Positions 28,461-36,566 are shown, counted from the stretch's first letter. The stretch: 64,000 bases of DNA from Vibrio kanaloae (GCF_024347535.1 NZ_AP025498.1:1054001-1118000); one strand, 5' to 3'. Made by a program: numbers and translations. The notes: generated by a model from the letters alone, not told the origin.

Positions 28461-28814
28461 ATGAGTAAGAATTACATTTTTCGAGAGTTAGAGTGCCAAA
28501 TGACAAAGGAAGAGGTGGCCGAACTGTGTTTTAAATCTGTGAGAACTGTCACAGGTTGGGATGACGGAAATCCTATTCCACCCGAGTGCAAAAGGCTTAT
28601 GAGAATGGCAAAAGGTCGGGAACTAAGCATTAGCGAAGATTGGGTACAGTTCAAAATGTTATACGACAGGATGGAGCTGCCGACTGGCCAAGTGGTGAGG
28701 CCACAACAAATCTTAGCAGGGATTGCACTTTTGGGGATTCAGTCTGAACTAGAGATTAAGACTTCAACTCATTTGCTCGGACTAGCTAGAGCGATAGCCA
28801 ATATAAAGAAATAG
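28461..28814 (+). CDS. Phage regulator-like protein (DUF3653-like)
   Basis: This 117-residue protein begins MSKNYIFRELECQMTKEEVAEL. An HTH-like region (MTKEEVAELCFKSVRTVTGWDDGNPIPPECKRLM) probably binds DNA. A second half (PTGQVVRPQQILAGIALLGIQSELE) is typical of a small protein found in Vibrio filamentous phages, placed in DUF3653 from memory. It is 68 bases inside the left attachment site. In the excised circle the upstream regulator frame would run into its first codons (overlap 28461-28468). An in-frame ATG at 28425 is less likely. Confidence 0.72.
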   Translation: MSKNYIFRELECQMTKEEVAELCFKSVRTVTGWDDGNPIPPECKRLMRMAKGRELSISEDWVQFKMLYDRMELPTGQVVRPQQILAGIALLGIQSELEIKTSTHLLGLARAIANIKK

Positions 28815-28904
28815 GTTTAGAAAAGTATGGTTCTTTCAGACTTACCACTAAGAGCTGTGGTTATCGTATTCTATGATGAGCTAATTACTTGTTAAAATTA
28901 TTAC

Positions 28905-28998
28905 GACTGGGCAGGAGACTACCTTTCTGGGATGAACCAGTCCTCCTTTTTGGTCATATCAAGGAGAAAGAAGCCGGACTCGTTGAGTTCGGCTTTTT
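28905..28998 (+). terminator. Two consecutive hairpins after the DUF3653-type gene
   Basis: A first stem GACTGG/CCAGTC (28905-28942) is followed by CTCCTTTTT. A second stem AAGCCGGACTC / GAGTTCGGCTT (28971-28996) is followed by TTTTTT. The second is a convincing rho-independent terminator; the first may be a weak one or a regulatory structure. Confidence 0.7.
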
Positions 28999-29091
28999 TA
29001 TTGGTTAATGGTTTGAGAATCTATGAGGTCAACAGGTACTAAAAAGGCACCATATGGAGCCTTCATAGTATTTAGAGAACAAGTTTGATAC

Positions 29092-30816
29092 CTAAGGAGC
29101 TTTGATTGCAACCTTAAAGTCGTTGTATAGATCTGGTTGACTCATGCTGACGGCTGAAACTATAGCGCGGAAAGACGCAATAGCTTTCTCAATGTCGGTG
29201 GTGTTCTTTAGGCCCCCGACCAGTGCATCGTTTAGGTGTATACATAGTGGCAGGGTTGTTTCTACAACACTGCTCCAAGTTTGTTTTGCTTCAGACGGTG
29301 ACAAGTTCCCAAATGCAATTCTAAATCTGTTTGGTACTTGTCTACCTAAAAACACTTCAGTACATGCAGCTATCGCAGATGTGTAAAGGTATATAGAACC
29401 GCGTTGTCGGAAAAATGCTAGGATATCCTCATCAACTTTGGTTAGAGAAGCTTTCATAGAGATTTGTTGCTTCTTCTCTGTAATGGCTTTTACAAGACTG
29501 TAGGCACAAACTACGTGTGTCGCTTTGGTATTTTCATTGAAATATCTAGAGTAATGCCTGTCGTTAACCCAAATCCCTGACTTCTGGTTGTAAGCTACAA
29601 TTGGATCACCATGAAAAGCTGCCAATGCTTGGCCCACAGCGTATGACGCTAAAAGGTTAGGTCGTCTTTTAATAGCGTCACCAGCCCCTCCACGTCTTCC
29701 ACCCTCGTATTCTGCTTCCGGGATAGAACTCATTTCTTCTTTGAGACGCTTCTGTATTTTGTCTGTACTTCTGAAGTCCGCAGCTTCAACTTTGTTTTGG
29801 CTATTGTTGAACTGAATTATGCGCTGTACAAGGTCTGCATCACCATTATCTATCGCGATAAAACGAGCTTGAACCATGGCATGCTTTGATGGCAACTTTC
29901 TCGCACTGCCAATTGCACCAGTAGTCTGAGCTCCATTCACAATGGATAAACCCTCTAACATTAATTGATCCTCGTTAAAGGAAAAGCCATGAGTCAAAAT
30001 TGTTAGACCGTTGTTATAAGCCCAAAAGTTTTGTGGATCGTTATCCGCAGTGTTCTTTATTCCATTATTTATATTGGAATTGCTCGAACGTGAACCTAAG
30101 TAATCACGAATATTCGCGGAGAATACTTTCGTTTTATACTTTTTGTATAATCGATATAAATCTTGTAGAGAAATAGCAGCATTAAATGCTTCCCAGTGTG
30201 GGCCTTTAACCGTGTAGCCCTCGCTACACTTTATGCTGACAGTTTCGCTAACTAAGATTGGGGTCTGACATTCTTCGTACCAGTCAGACAACATTGTTTG
30301 ACCAACCTCATAAGCATGGACTTCTACGTTCGTCGTTGGGAAAGTCGCATTGAGTGCTGTTAGTGCTGTCTGCTGTACAGACACAAGCTCATCGTGTACG
30401 TTCTGAGACTCTGGCAAGTTATGGACATACCAGATGTAAACCGTCTTTATTTGTTTTTCACTCAAAGCAGTTCGGAAGTTGATAGCTGCTGACTTGATTC
30501 TGTCCGGTACCTCAGAAATATCACGCTGAATAAGCCATGCAAGACCTGTGTTTAGATCAGATGCCTTATTGGCAGGTGCTGTGGGACGTTCTTTAGTCGA
30601 ACAATAACACTGACAAATTACAGCGTATTCGTCTTCAGTATTGATATATACGAGATCTAGTTTTTTATCATCATACCCATCAGTAATTGCGTCAGCTGCG
30701 ATACTTTGAAGATCGTCGACACCAAACTTTAAAGCAAGAGAAAACAGTGCTAGTCCGTTATCTCCATATTCAGTCAAATCTGAATTTGATTCATAAGCAT
30801 TCTTCCAACTACTCAT
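29092..30816 (-). CDS. AIPR family (abortive infection phage resistance) protein carried by the inovirus
   Basis: This 574-residue soluble protein has the AIPR family (PF10592) core in its middle: SANIRDYLGS (about 233-242), FWAYNNGLTIL (about 264-274) and IVNGAQTTGAI (about 292-302). The N-terminal part has TDGYDDKKLDLVYI...YAVICQCYC, arranged like a PD-(D/E)xK nuclease core, but the usual QxK is QCY, so nuclease activity is doubtful. AIPR proteins were first found in lactococcal abortive infection systems. The start at 30816 is chosen because AAAAGGG lies five bases upstream; ATGs at 30831 and 30852 lack this. It lies between the phage non-coding region and the left-end regulator, in the direction of the virion genes but 518 bases from Zot, so it is probably cargo with its own promoter. 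Confidence 0.85.
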   Translation of the reverse strand: MSSWKNAYESNSDLTEYGDNGLALFSLALKFGVDDLQSIAADAITDGYDDKKLDLVYINTEDEYAVICQCYCSTKERPTAPANKASDLNTGLAWLIQRDISEVPDRIKSAAINFRTALSEKQIKTVYIWYVHNLPESQNVHDELVSVQQTALTALNATFPTTNVEVHAYEVGQTMLSDWYEECQTPILVSETVSIKCSEGYTVKGPHWEAFNAAISLQDLYRLYKKYKTKVFSANIRDYLGSRSSNSNINNGIKNTADNDPQNFWAYNNGLTILTHGFSFNEDQLMLEGLSIVNGAQTTGAIGSARKLPSKHAMVQARFIAIDNGDADLVQRIIQFNNSQNKVEAADFRSTDKIQKRLKEEMSSIPEAEYEGGRRGGAGDAIKRRPNLLASYAVGQALAAFHGDPIVAYNQKSGIWVNDRHYSRYFNENTKATHVVCAYSLVKAITEKKQQISMKASLTKVDEDILAFFRQRGSIYLYTSAIAACTEVFLGRQVPNRFRIAFGNLSPSEAKQTWSSVVETTLPLCIHLNDALVGGLKNTTDIEKAIASFRAIVSAVSMSQPDLYNDFKVAIKAP

Positions 30817-31334
30817 ATATTCCCTTTTCATTTCACATTGGTTGCAGTGCAACTAATGTAATTTGCATCAATAGCATAAGCAACACCATAACCAAAACAA
30901 ATACTTATGAGTGCATAGTTTTTCAACTTAGTATGATGACGGTCAACTAATTTGGTCTTCTAGGCGTTGATAGCCCGTCGAATTTACCCCCGTGATACAA
31001 CACGGGGGTTGCTGCTCACAGCTTCGCGCTCGCTGTTCAGCTCTCACGACTCACGCGAAGCTGTGAGCAGAATAGAAAGAGTTGATAGTAAGGTGGGTTG
31101 CAGTAGCAAAAAGCCCCACTGATGTTGTGAGGCTCTGAAAGGGCGATTCTGGCAGGAGGAGGCTTGGCGCTACTTAGATTGAGCATGGTCAGTTAGAAAC
31201 ACTCGCCAGTTGACGTCAACGTACTAATAACCTCTACAGTGTGGCTCGGTGCCTCGTTCGCGCTCCGCACTCTCTTATCCCTGCGGGGCGAGTATGTCAT
31301 TTTTTGACATACCACCGTTCAAGTATGTCATTCG
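30817..31334. other. Phage non-coding region: probable replication origin and packaging signal
   Basis: No gene fits here. Features are: a perfect 9-base stem ACCCCCGTG/CACGGGGGT (30986-31009); a perfect 17-base stem CTGCTCACAGCTTCGCG with its complement (31012-31070, 25-base loop); and an 8-base stem GTATGTCA/TGACATAC (31292-31312) with another AGTATGTCATT at 31322. Inovirus intergenic regions hold plus and minus strand origins and the packaging hairpin in such structures. Which hairpin does what cannot be told from sequence. Confidence 0.72.
31012..31070. repeat. Long perfect hairpin in the phage intergenic region
   Basis: The arms 31012-31028 and 31054-31070 are exact reverse complements over 17 bases, with a 25-base loop. 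There is no T-run, so it is not a terminator. It directly follows the 9-base GC-rich hairpin at 30986-31009. A packaging signal or minus-strand origin is most likely. Confidence 0.8.
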
Positions 31335-32759
31335 TCACATGCTGAAGATATCAACAGACCTTTGAACGTCTTCAACTCTACCACCCATCAAGTCGTTACT
31401 TTCAGACGCGATAGCAACGCCACTGGATGTAGGTGGACACGTTAAGACCCTTGTTACTGATTTAGAGCGGACTTGAATCAAGCAATCATCAATCAATTCG
31501 AAGCGGTAGCCGTAGCGGTTCAATACAGCCGAGCGTATATAAAAGGTGTCTACACCTTTATCTATTCTAAATACAAAGTCTGAATACTCACCAAAGCCCT
31601 TTGGATAAACCGTTCTACTTACTGACGTAAGATAGACCGCTGTAGAGCCGTTGAATACGGGAAAAGCATCAAAGAAAGGATTCACAGCATCAGGAAGGTT
31701 TTCAAAAGAAGCTTGAGAAGTAGCATTGCTAGAACCCACCCGAACAGAACTTTCCCCATCTTCGATAGGAACATTTTTAGGTACTGGAACGTTAGTCGAA
31801 TTGGATAGAGTAGCCGAGTCGGGAACGGCAGCTGGCGAATCAACCGTTTGAACTTCACCCACATCAGAATCAGATAGTACATAAGATAAATCCCATAGAA
31901 ATTTGCCAATGGCCACGACACCGATAAGTATCGCAAGAATGAATTTTGGAGATTTCAAAATTGAAATATCAGACTTAGTAGCGTTAAAGCCTCCGGTTCC
32001 TGTCGACTGATAAAGCGCGAAGACATCGACAGGAATTTTCTTGGTTGTACTACTGGCCATGTCGGCCTTAGTAGAAGGAGCTGTCTTAGTGGATTTAGGC
32101 GGATGGTTAAAAATCCTAGGCTTACGACTTCGAAAGAACGTATCCGTTGAACGGTGAGAATAAGCTTCACCGGCACACCCTTTTAACCAAGTGGGGATTG
32201 CAGTGTAATCAGGTGTAAGCATGACAATATCCCATTGGTATTTTCTATGTCGCATGAAGGCACCATAGAAGTCGAACGGGTAGAGCAGTCTGTTATTTTC
32301 ATCGAGTTGGGTTCGTTCACAATCATCAACGTCACCCACTTCAAACGAATCAGGGTCAACCGGAAGCCAACGAGAATAAAACAGTTCTGAAAAGTCTTTA
32401 GGTAAATAATCTACGAAATCTGAAAACGGTTTTTTTAGAAACTTCTCGCGTTTAAATCCGGCCTCAGAACAATACAAATCCTGACACTCATCAATAACAA
32501 CAAATGCCCCAATAGGCATCCAGTTAAACCAATTTTGCCAAAGCATCACCCCCTCAGAAGATCGTGAAAAGATTCGAATCAACCGAGCAGAATCGGGAAA
32601 TTTCTCACCTAACAATTCCTCGATAGATTCTTTAGGCTTCAAGCCCTCAACGTTCGTAACAACTATACGACCCTCACGCAAAGCAGGGAGGATTTCGAAC
32701 CATGTAACATAAGCGGTTTTATAAGCCCCGTTAGAGCCATGACGAAAGGAAACAGCCAT
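31335..32759 (-). CDS. zot: Zot / pI-type phage morphogenesis ATPase
   Basis: This 474-residue inner-membrane ATPase is needed for assembly and export of filamentous virions. The N-terminal P-loop GSNGAYKT resembles the GAPGSYKT of CTX phage Zot. Walker B is AFVVIDECQD. A single membrane helix (about 285-305, FILAILIGVVAIGKFLWDL) separates the cytoplasmic ATPase from a periplasmic C-terminal part. The name derives from the toxin activity claimed for the CTX protein; nothing here shows toxin function. I start at 32759 (MAVSFRHGSNG): the preceding GGTGGTGAT is a ribosome-binding site and the upstream 31 codons overlap the DUF2523 gene. Confidence 0.92.
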   Translation of the reverse strand: MAVSFRHGSNGAYKTAYVTWFEILPALREGRIVVTNVEGLKPKESIEELLGEKFPDSARLIRIFSRSSEGVMLWQNWFNWMPIGAFVVIDECQDLYCSEAGFKREKFLKKPFSDFVDYLPKDFSELFYSRWLPVDPDSFEVGDVDDCERTQLDENNRLLYPFDFYGAFMRHRKYQWDIVMLTPDYTAIPTWLKGCAGEAYSHRSTDTFFRSRKPRIFNHPPKSTKTAPSTKADMASSTTKKIPVDVFALYQSTGTGGFNATKSDISILKSPKFILAILIGVVAIGKFLWDLSYVLSDSDVGEVQTVDSPAAVPDSATLSNSTNVPVPKNVPIEDGESSVRVGSSNATSQASFENLPDAVNPFFDAFPVFNGSTAVYLTSVSRTVYPKGFGEYSDFVFRIDKGVDTFYIRSAVLNRYGYRFELIDDCLIQVRSKSVTRVLTCPPTSSGVAIASESNDLMGGRVEDVQRSVDIFSM

Positions 32760-32760
32760 A

Positions 32761-33105
32761 TCACCACCCCATAATTCTAAGCACAAATGCCGTAGCAAAC
32801 GCATCAACAACAATTCGAACTGAATCAACAATACCGAATTGATAACAGGCATAACGCAAGTCTGAGGGAAGCTTGTTAAAGGCCATGTTCAACACCGTGT
32901 AGACCTCATATTCAGAAAGCAGCAAAGAGGCCACGTTATAGGCCATTTCTAGCATTTGGATTTTTATCGAAATATAGAGCTTAATGAACCAGAACCAAGC
33001 ATAAGAGAATGCTTGAAGAATCAATTCAGGTATAGATGCAAAGAAATCGTAAATACTACCGAAGACACTAACAATGTAATCAAGCGCGCTGTAGAAATAT
33101 TCCAT
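32761..33105 (-). CDS. Minor coat protein, DUF2523 (pVI-like)
   Basis: This 114-residue hydrophobic protein has helices at about 8-30, 33-65 and 90-112. It lies between the adsorption protein and Zot, the standard position of the DUF2523 / gpVI-like minor virion protein in Vibrio and Pseudomonas inoviruses. Its stop almost touches the Zot start, and it begins three bases after the pIII-like gene, so the three are one transcript. Confidence 0.82.
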   Translation of the reverse strand: MEYFYSALDYIVSVFGSIYDFFASIPELILQAFSYAWFWFIKLYISIKIQMLEMAYNVASLLLSEYEVYTVLNMAFNKLPSDLRYACYQFGIVDSVRIVVDAFATAFVLRIMGW

Positions 33106-33108
33106 AAT

Positions 33109-34125
33109 TTAAACCTTAGAGCGACCAGAAGAAAGCAAGATAAAGCCAGCTAGTAGAGTGGCAAGAAATAAGATAACGGTGCGAATCATATTGGTATTGG
33201 AAGAGCCTAAAGAACTGAACAAATTAAACCCGACGTCAACATCCCATCGACTCAAAGAGAACGTTGTAGACTCGTATGAGCCGTCAGAGAATGACATTTG
33301 ACCGAGTTTCAGAGGGGATTGTTTAAGCTTGCTTTCAAGTGTTTCTTCTAGTTCATCAATTTCAGTTTTCAGATCATCAAGTGACGTAGTGAGTACTGTG
33401 TCAGCAGCAAAACCATTACCTTGACCTGGAGCAGTGAACGACTCTGATTTTCCAAAGACATCTTGAAGTACATCTTTAATATCTCCTTTGGTAAGACCAT
33501 CACGATTATTAGAATCTGTACCACCAGTATCACCACCACCAGTATCACCACCGCCAGTATCACCACCGCCAGTATCACCACCGTCAGTATCACCACCGCC
33601 AGTATCACCACCGCCAGTATCACCACCGCCAGTATCACCACCGTCAGTATCACCACCGCCAGTTTCCGAACCATCACATGATTCACCCGTATAGGTAAAG
33701 ATGCCATATGGAGGAGTTGCAGCAGGGAAAAACATATCAGACTTAGCACGGCAAGAATTACGACAAATATTTACAACGTCACGCGTACCTTCAGGAAAAG
33801 AAACACTGCCAAGCTGATTACCTTCCATTTGTTTACAAGAGTCTTCACAAACACCAGTAGTAGGATTTATTATTTTATCAGAAGGACACGTTGCAAATTC
33901 ACCACCAAAAGCAGGTTGTCTTTTATATACAAAATAACACGTACCATACTCAAGTTTGTAATAGGGTTCCCTAACCTTTCCAATATCAACAATTTGGCCG
34001 AACTCGTAACCTAAACTGCGATACTTTGCATCTATATATTTCAATTTACAAATAGGGGCTGCATAAGTACTAAAAGAAGAACCCATCAATAATAAAAACA
34101 AAACTATGTTCTTTTTAATAATCAT
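33109..34125 (-). CDS. Adsorption protein, pIII / TspB-like, with GGGDT repeat linker
   Basis: This 338-residue protein has a signal peptide (GSSFSTYA-AP) and a cysteine-rich N-terminal domain (about 23-150, eight or more Cys). A flexible linker of GGGDT/DGGDT units (about 153-200) follows, then a domain with a coiled-coil-like segment (TSLDDLKTEIDELEETLESKLKQ). A C-terminal membrane anchor (about 312-333, IRTVILFLATLLAGFILL) ends in basic residues. This modular plan (receptor-binding N-terminus, glycine linker, anchor) is that of filamentous phage pIII and of 'virulence factor TspB' proteins. It probably binds a pilus and TolA. Confidence 0.85.
   Translation of the reverse strand: MIIKKNIVLFLLLMGSSFSTYAAPICKLKYIDAKYRSLGYEFGQIVDIGKVREPYYKLEYGTCYFVYKRQPAFGGEFATCPSDKIINPTTGVCEDSCKQMEGNQLGSVSFPEGTRDVVNICRNSCRAKSDMFFPAATPPYGIFTYTGESCDGSETGGGDTDGGDTGGGDTGGGDTGGGDTDGGDTGGGDTGGGDTGGGDTGGTDSNNRDGLTKGDIKDVLQDVFGKSESFTAPGQGNGFAADTVLTTSLDDLKTEIDELEETLESKLKQSPLKLGQMSFSDGSYESTTFSLSRWDVDVGFNLFSSLGSSNTNMIRTVILFLATLLAGFILLSSGRSKV
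33526..33660. repeat. 15-bp tandem repeat in the pIII linker (9 units; 60-bp perfect duplication)
   Basis: Nine 15-base units of the type AGTATCACCACCGCC (plus strand) encode GGGDT/DGGDT on the minus strand. The 60-base blocks 33541-33600 and 33601-33660 are identical. All units are multiples of three, so gain or loss of units keeps frame and alters only linker length. Confidence 0.95.
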
Positions 34126-34138
34126 AAATATCGCCTAT

Positions 34139-34161
34139 AAAAAAAGGGAGCCGAAGCTCCC
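34139..34161 (-). terminator. Internal phage terminator between coat genes and pIII
   Basis: On the minus strand GGGAGC-TTCG-GCTCCC is followed by TTTTTTT, a UUCG tetraloop hairpin. Filamentous phages use a terminator here to make the coat protein in excess over pIII and Zot. Confidence 0.9.
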
Positions 34162-34167
34162 AATCAA

Positions 34168-34248
34168 TCAACCTGCTATGACTCCGGTATAAACCCCATA
34201 AAGAAATGAGGCACACATTAGAGAGCCAAGAACAACGGAGGCAATCAT
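34168..34248 (-). CDS. 26-residue hydrophobic phage peptide (probable minor coat protein)
   Basis: MIASVVLGSLM...GVIAG is a single-membrane-span peptide. Its ATG shares one base with the pVIII stop (TAATG), so it is translationally coupled. It is similar in size and position to the ~29-residue protein between coat genes in VGJ-type phages and to pVII/pIX of coliphages. It has no close ribosome-binding site of its own beyond the coupling. Confidence 0.7.
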   Translation of the reverse strand: MIASVVLGSLMCASFLYGVYTGVIAG

Positions 34249-34466
34249 TACTTACGGAGCCAAGCGACAACCATACCCAAACCAAAACCAAGAGCAGCAA
34301 TACCAATTACACCGGAAGTGGTAAGGCTGACCATACCTTTACCTGCTTCGACTGCAGAAGTAATAGCGGCTTCATTTGCACTACCTTCAGCGAACGCAGA
34401 GCCAGAAGTAAGAGCGACAGAAGCAACAAGAATTTTATTGCTAACCAATTGACGTAATTTCAACAT
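34248..34466 (-). CDS. Major coat protein pVIII precursor
   Basis: This 72-residue precursor has a signal peptide of about 26 residues ending SGSAFA. The mature protein of 46 residues has an acidic N-terminus (EGSANEAAITSAVEAG), a hydrophobic helix (VIGIAALGFGLGMVVAWL) and a basic C-terminus (RK) that would contact DNA. This is exactly the layout of inovirus major coat proteins. AGGAAAATT upstream gives a good ribosome-binding site. Confidence 0.92.
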   Translation of the reverse strand: MLKLRQLVSNKILVASVALTSGSAFAEGSANEAAITSAVEAGKGMVSLTTSGVIGIAALGFGLGMVVAWLRK

Positions 34467-34485
34467 AATAATTTTCCTAAATGGA

Positions 34486-34713
34486 TTAACGAAAGTGTTT
34501 TAATACTCGGCCTAACACATGTCCACCAATGAACGTGATTAAGCTTTGTTGTACGACGAACTCATAAAGAGATTTGTCGAATTCAAGTAATGACCAATCA
34601 AATTGACCATCAACCAAGTGCGTTAACTGCTCTTTAGAGACCAAGACATATTCACAAACATCACCAGACGATTGTTGCAAAATCCCATCAATAACAGTCA
34701 CGCAAATAGACAT
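34486..34713 (-). CDS. Small phage membrane protein (pVII/CoaA-like minor coat, tentative)
   Basis: A 75-residue protein with a soluble N-terminal part containing two cysteines (ICVTVIDG, GDVCEYVLV) and a C-terminal hydrophobic helix (LITFIGGHVLGRVL). Proteins of this plan lie between the ssDNA-binding protein and pVIII in Pf- and Vibrio-type phages and are thought to be minor coat proteins. Assignment is by position and shape. Confidence 0.65.
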   Translation of the reverse strand: MSICVTVIDGILQQSSGDVCEYVLVSKEQLTHLVDGQFDWSLLEFDKSLYEFVVQQSLITFIGGHVLGRVLKHFR

Positions 34714-34728
34714 AGCACCTAGACCTAA

Positions 34729-35070
34729 TTACTTAGCTTTCATGAAGTTATCGAAGTGCTTTTTAATTTCTTCATCGACAGGAACAAGCTTGTTTACCAA
34801 GATATCAAGTGGATCATTTGGGTTAGCACCAAAGCTCAATTCATAGTCGCGATTAGCAACAAAAGCGCGTGATTGGATAAGTTGACGAGCGTAAGCCACA
34901 TCAATTTTCAGAGCTTGCTTGTTGTAAGGGATATCCGTTGAGAAACCGATTCCGGTTTGCTGAAACTTCTCGTTGTCGACTTCTTCCACAGCACGTAGGA
35001 CAGACAGCTCCGCGAACTCCATGTTTGATTTAGGGAAACGCTTGATAGCAATACCAGTTATTGTAGGCAT
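34729..35070 (-). CDS. Phage ssDNA-binding protein (DUF1293, pV-like)
   Basis: A 113-residue protein starting MPTITGIAIKRFPKS. Its position right after Rep, with a 13-base overlap, and its sequence match the DUF1293 proteins of VGJ-type Vibrio phages, which coat progeny single strands and stop second-strand synthesis as gpV does in M13. Family name from memory. The overlap with rep suggests translational coupling. Confidence 0.75.
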   Translation of the reverse strand: MPTITGIAIKRFPKSNMEFAELSVLRAVEEVDNEKFQQTGIGFSTDIPYNKQALKIDVAYARQLIQSRAFVANRDYELSFGANPNDPLDILVNKLVPVDEEIKKHFDNFMKAK

Positions 35071-36170
35071 ATTCTTGACTCCAAAATTTCGATTTTCTGT
35101 TTAGTGTATTCGTCAGGAACACCCAACGAGGTTTCAAAGTTGGCGCGTCTATGATGAGTCGGAATGAGCATGCCAAAGGCTTCACCCAAATCACCCTCAG
35201 TCATAGCAACAACTTCAGATAGAGCTTTGCCACATTGGCGACGAACCCAAGCGATACGAGCGAAAAACTCTAGACCTGCTTTCTTTTTGTTAAGCTCAAT
35301 CTTCATTGGTTCAGCAGGGTCGATACTGGCCGAGAAATCACACAGACCAGCAAAGGCCGAAGCAGGCGAGGCGAGTAGTGCCAAATCGCACTTCTTCAAT
35401 TCCACTTCATTGCGGTACCAAATTACTTCAGGGTCAGCGATGTTTTGCTCGAACTTCTTGTTGTACACACGCCAGTAGATTGCAGAGGTACGAGAGCCAA
35501 CAAGAACGGCTTCCTCTGATAATTCACCGGATTGTGAAACGCGCTTATGAGGAACCATTGTCGGACCACGACCACGAGAAGCAGTGCGAAATGCTCCTTC
35601 ATAAAAACATTTCTCGGCATACTTACAGTCAAAAATTCCGGTGTAGTCATCCACACAAAGGTCTAAACGGGCGAGGCGAGTGATACCCAACAGTGACAAC
35701 CACCAGTGCACTTTTTTGTGATTGGTGAACTCGAACAACTTAGCGCAACCTGTACCATTGATTTGCACGTAAACCGTATCGTTATTTCCGCCAACACCGA
35801 CCAAGCCGCATTCAACCGTTCCCGTAGAATCGTAAATGACCATTGAATCTTCATAGCCATGTAAGCCACGGCCACGCATAGGCGATAGACGGAAGTTAAA
35901 GATCTTAGACATGAACTCATCAAACCTATCAGCCAAAACCTTGCGACATTTGTTACGGTGTGACTCAATTGATTTCTCTATCGCTTCTGGTGAGTTAAGG
36001 CGACCGTTGACGCTTTTCTTTTTAAACTCAGGAAACTGCATGTTGATAAAGTCTTGTTCGTTTGAGTTGTCCAAGTGTCTAAGCGAGCTATACGAAAACG
36101 AAAAGGCTAGGTGATCCACTTGAACCGGACGAATCTCATCATGAAACTTATGTGGTTTTTTAGATGGCAT
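35058..36170 (-). CDS. Rolling-circle replication initiator (Rep, PF02486 / RstA type)
   Basis: This 370-residue protein contains the replication-initiation (Rep_trans-like) core: RGRGLHGYEDSMVIY, TRLARLDLCVDDYTG (acidic metal site) and SAIYWRVYNKKFEQ with the candidate catalytic tyrosine, then IWYRNEVELKK. It should nick the plus origin in the phage intergenic region. The start at 36170 (MPSKKPHKFHDE) has AAAGGTG six bases upstream; the frame extends 35 codons further but without a site. It overlaps the preceding small gene by 11 bases. Confidence 0.88.
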   Translation of the reverse strand: MPSKKPHKFHDEIRPVQVDHLAFSFSYSSLRHLDNSNEQDFINMQFPEFKKKSVNGRLNSPEAIEKSIESHRNKCRKVLADRFDEFMSKIFNFRLSPMRGRGLHGYEDSMVIYDSTGTVECGLVGVGGNNDTVYVQINGTGCAKLFEFTNHKKVHWWLSLLGITRLARLDLCVDDYTGIFDCKYAEKCFYEGAFRTASRGRGPTMVPHKRVSQSGELSEEAVLVGSRTSAIYWRVYNKKFEQNIADPEVIWYRNEVELKKCDLALLASPASAFAGLCDFSASIDPAEPMKIELNKKKAGLEFFARIAWVRRQCGKALSEVVAMTEGDLGEAFGMLIPTHHRRANFETSLGVPDEYTKQKIEILESRICLQ

Positions 36171-36360
36171 GGAAAACACCTTTGACCAAAAGCTCTTGGT
36201 AGTTCTCGTCAGTGATTTCAACAACCTCAAATGACACCATGCCGTAGTGAACCTCCATGAATTGGAAGAACTCACGCGGAGTTTTGAAAAAGTTATGACC
36301 CCAAGGGAAATAGGCGTTGATGCCGTGATTGGGTTCGTTGTCGAAGTAGATAGAATCCAT
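36160..36360 (-). CDS. Small phage early protein, unknown
   Basis: A 66-residue soluble acidic protein (MDSIYFDNEPNHGINAYFPW...). It sits between the first phage gene (stop at 36363) and rep, almost without gaps, so it is translated from the early transcript. No family recognised. Start chosen at 36360 so as to follow directly on the previous stop. Confidence 0.6.
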   Translation of the reverse strand: MDSIYFDNEPNHGINAYFPWGHNFFKTPREFFQFMEVHYGMVSFEVVEITDENYQELLVKGVFHAI

Positions 36361-36362
36361 GA

Positions 36363-36566
36363 TTAATCGCTCACAACATAAGAGACTTGAGCTAAAGGCC
36401 AAGAGCTTTGTAAACGTTCAACAATGCTGTGAGCATCTGATTCAGAGAGGAATTTACTGTGAAAATGTTGAGCTGTAGTAATCACAAAGGGCTTACCATG
36501 AGCCGAGGTACCAAAACCTGCGAAGTAACGAGGAAAACACCCAGACACTAATAAAACATTAACCAT
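36363..36566 (-). CDS. Small phage early protein, first gene of the leftward operon, unknown
   Basis: A 67-residue protein (MVNVLLVSGCFPRYFAGFG...). AAGGTG lies six bases before the ATG at 36566; a GTG three codons upstream is less well placed. It is the promoter-proximal gene of the virion/replication operon, facing the three operator-like palindromes. No function assigned. Confidence 0.6.
   Translation of the reverse strand: MVNVLLVSGCFPRYFAGFGTSAHGKPFVITTAQHFHSKFLSESDAHSIVERLQSSWPLAQVSYVVSD

Noticed and set aside
31335..32759. Zot as evidence of an enterotoxin
   Set aside because: The protein fits the pI assembly ATPase. The toxin activity reported for CTX Zot concerns a C-terminal peptide and cannot be inferred here from homology.
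33526..33660. Could the short repeat array be a CRISPR?
   Set aside because: Units are contiguous 15-mers without spacers and encode protein in frame. The 9-base array at 20832 is likewise spacer-free.
33463..33694. Plus-strand open frames rich in Ser/Thr/Pro (SPPPV and TTSI repeats)
   Set aside because: They are antisense shadows of the 15-base repeat coding the pIII glycine linker. A repeat with no stop in one frame has none in the others.
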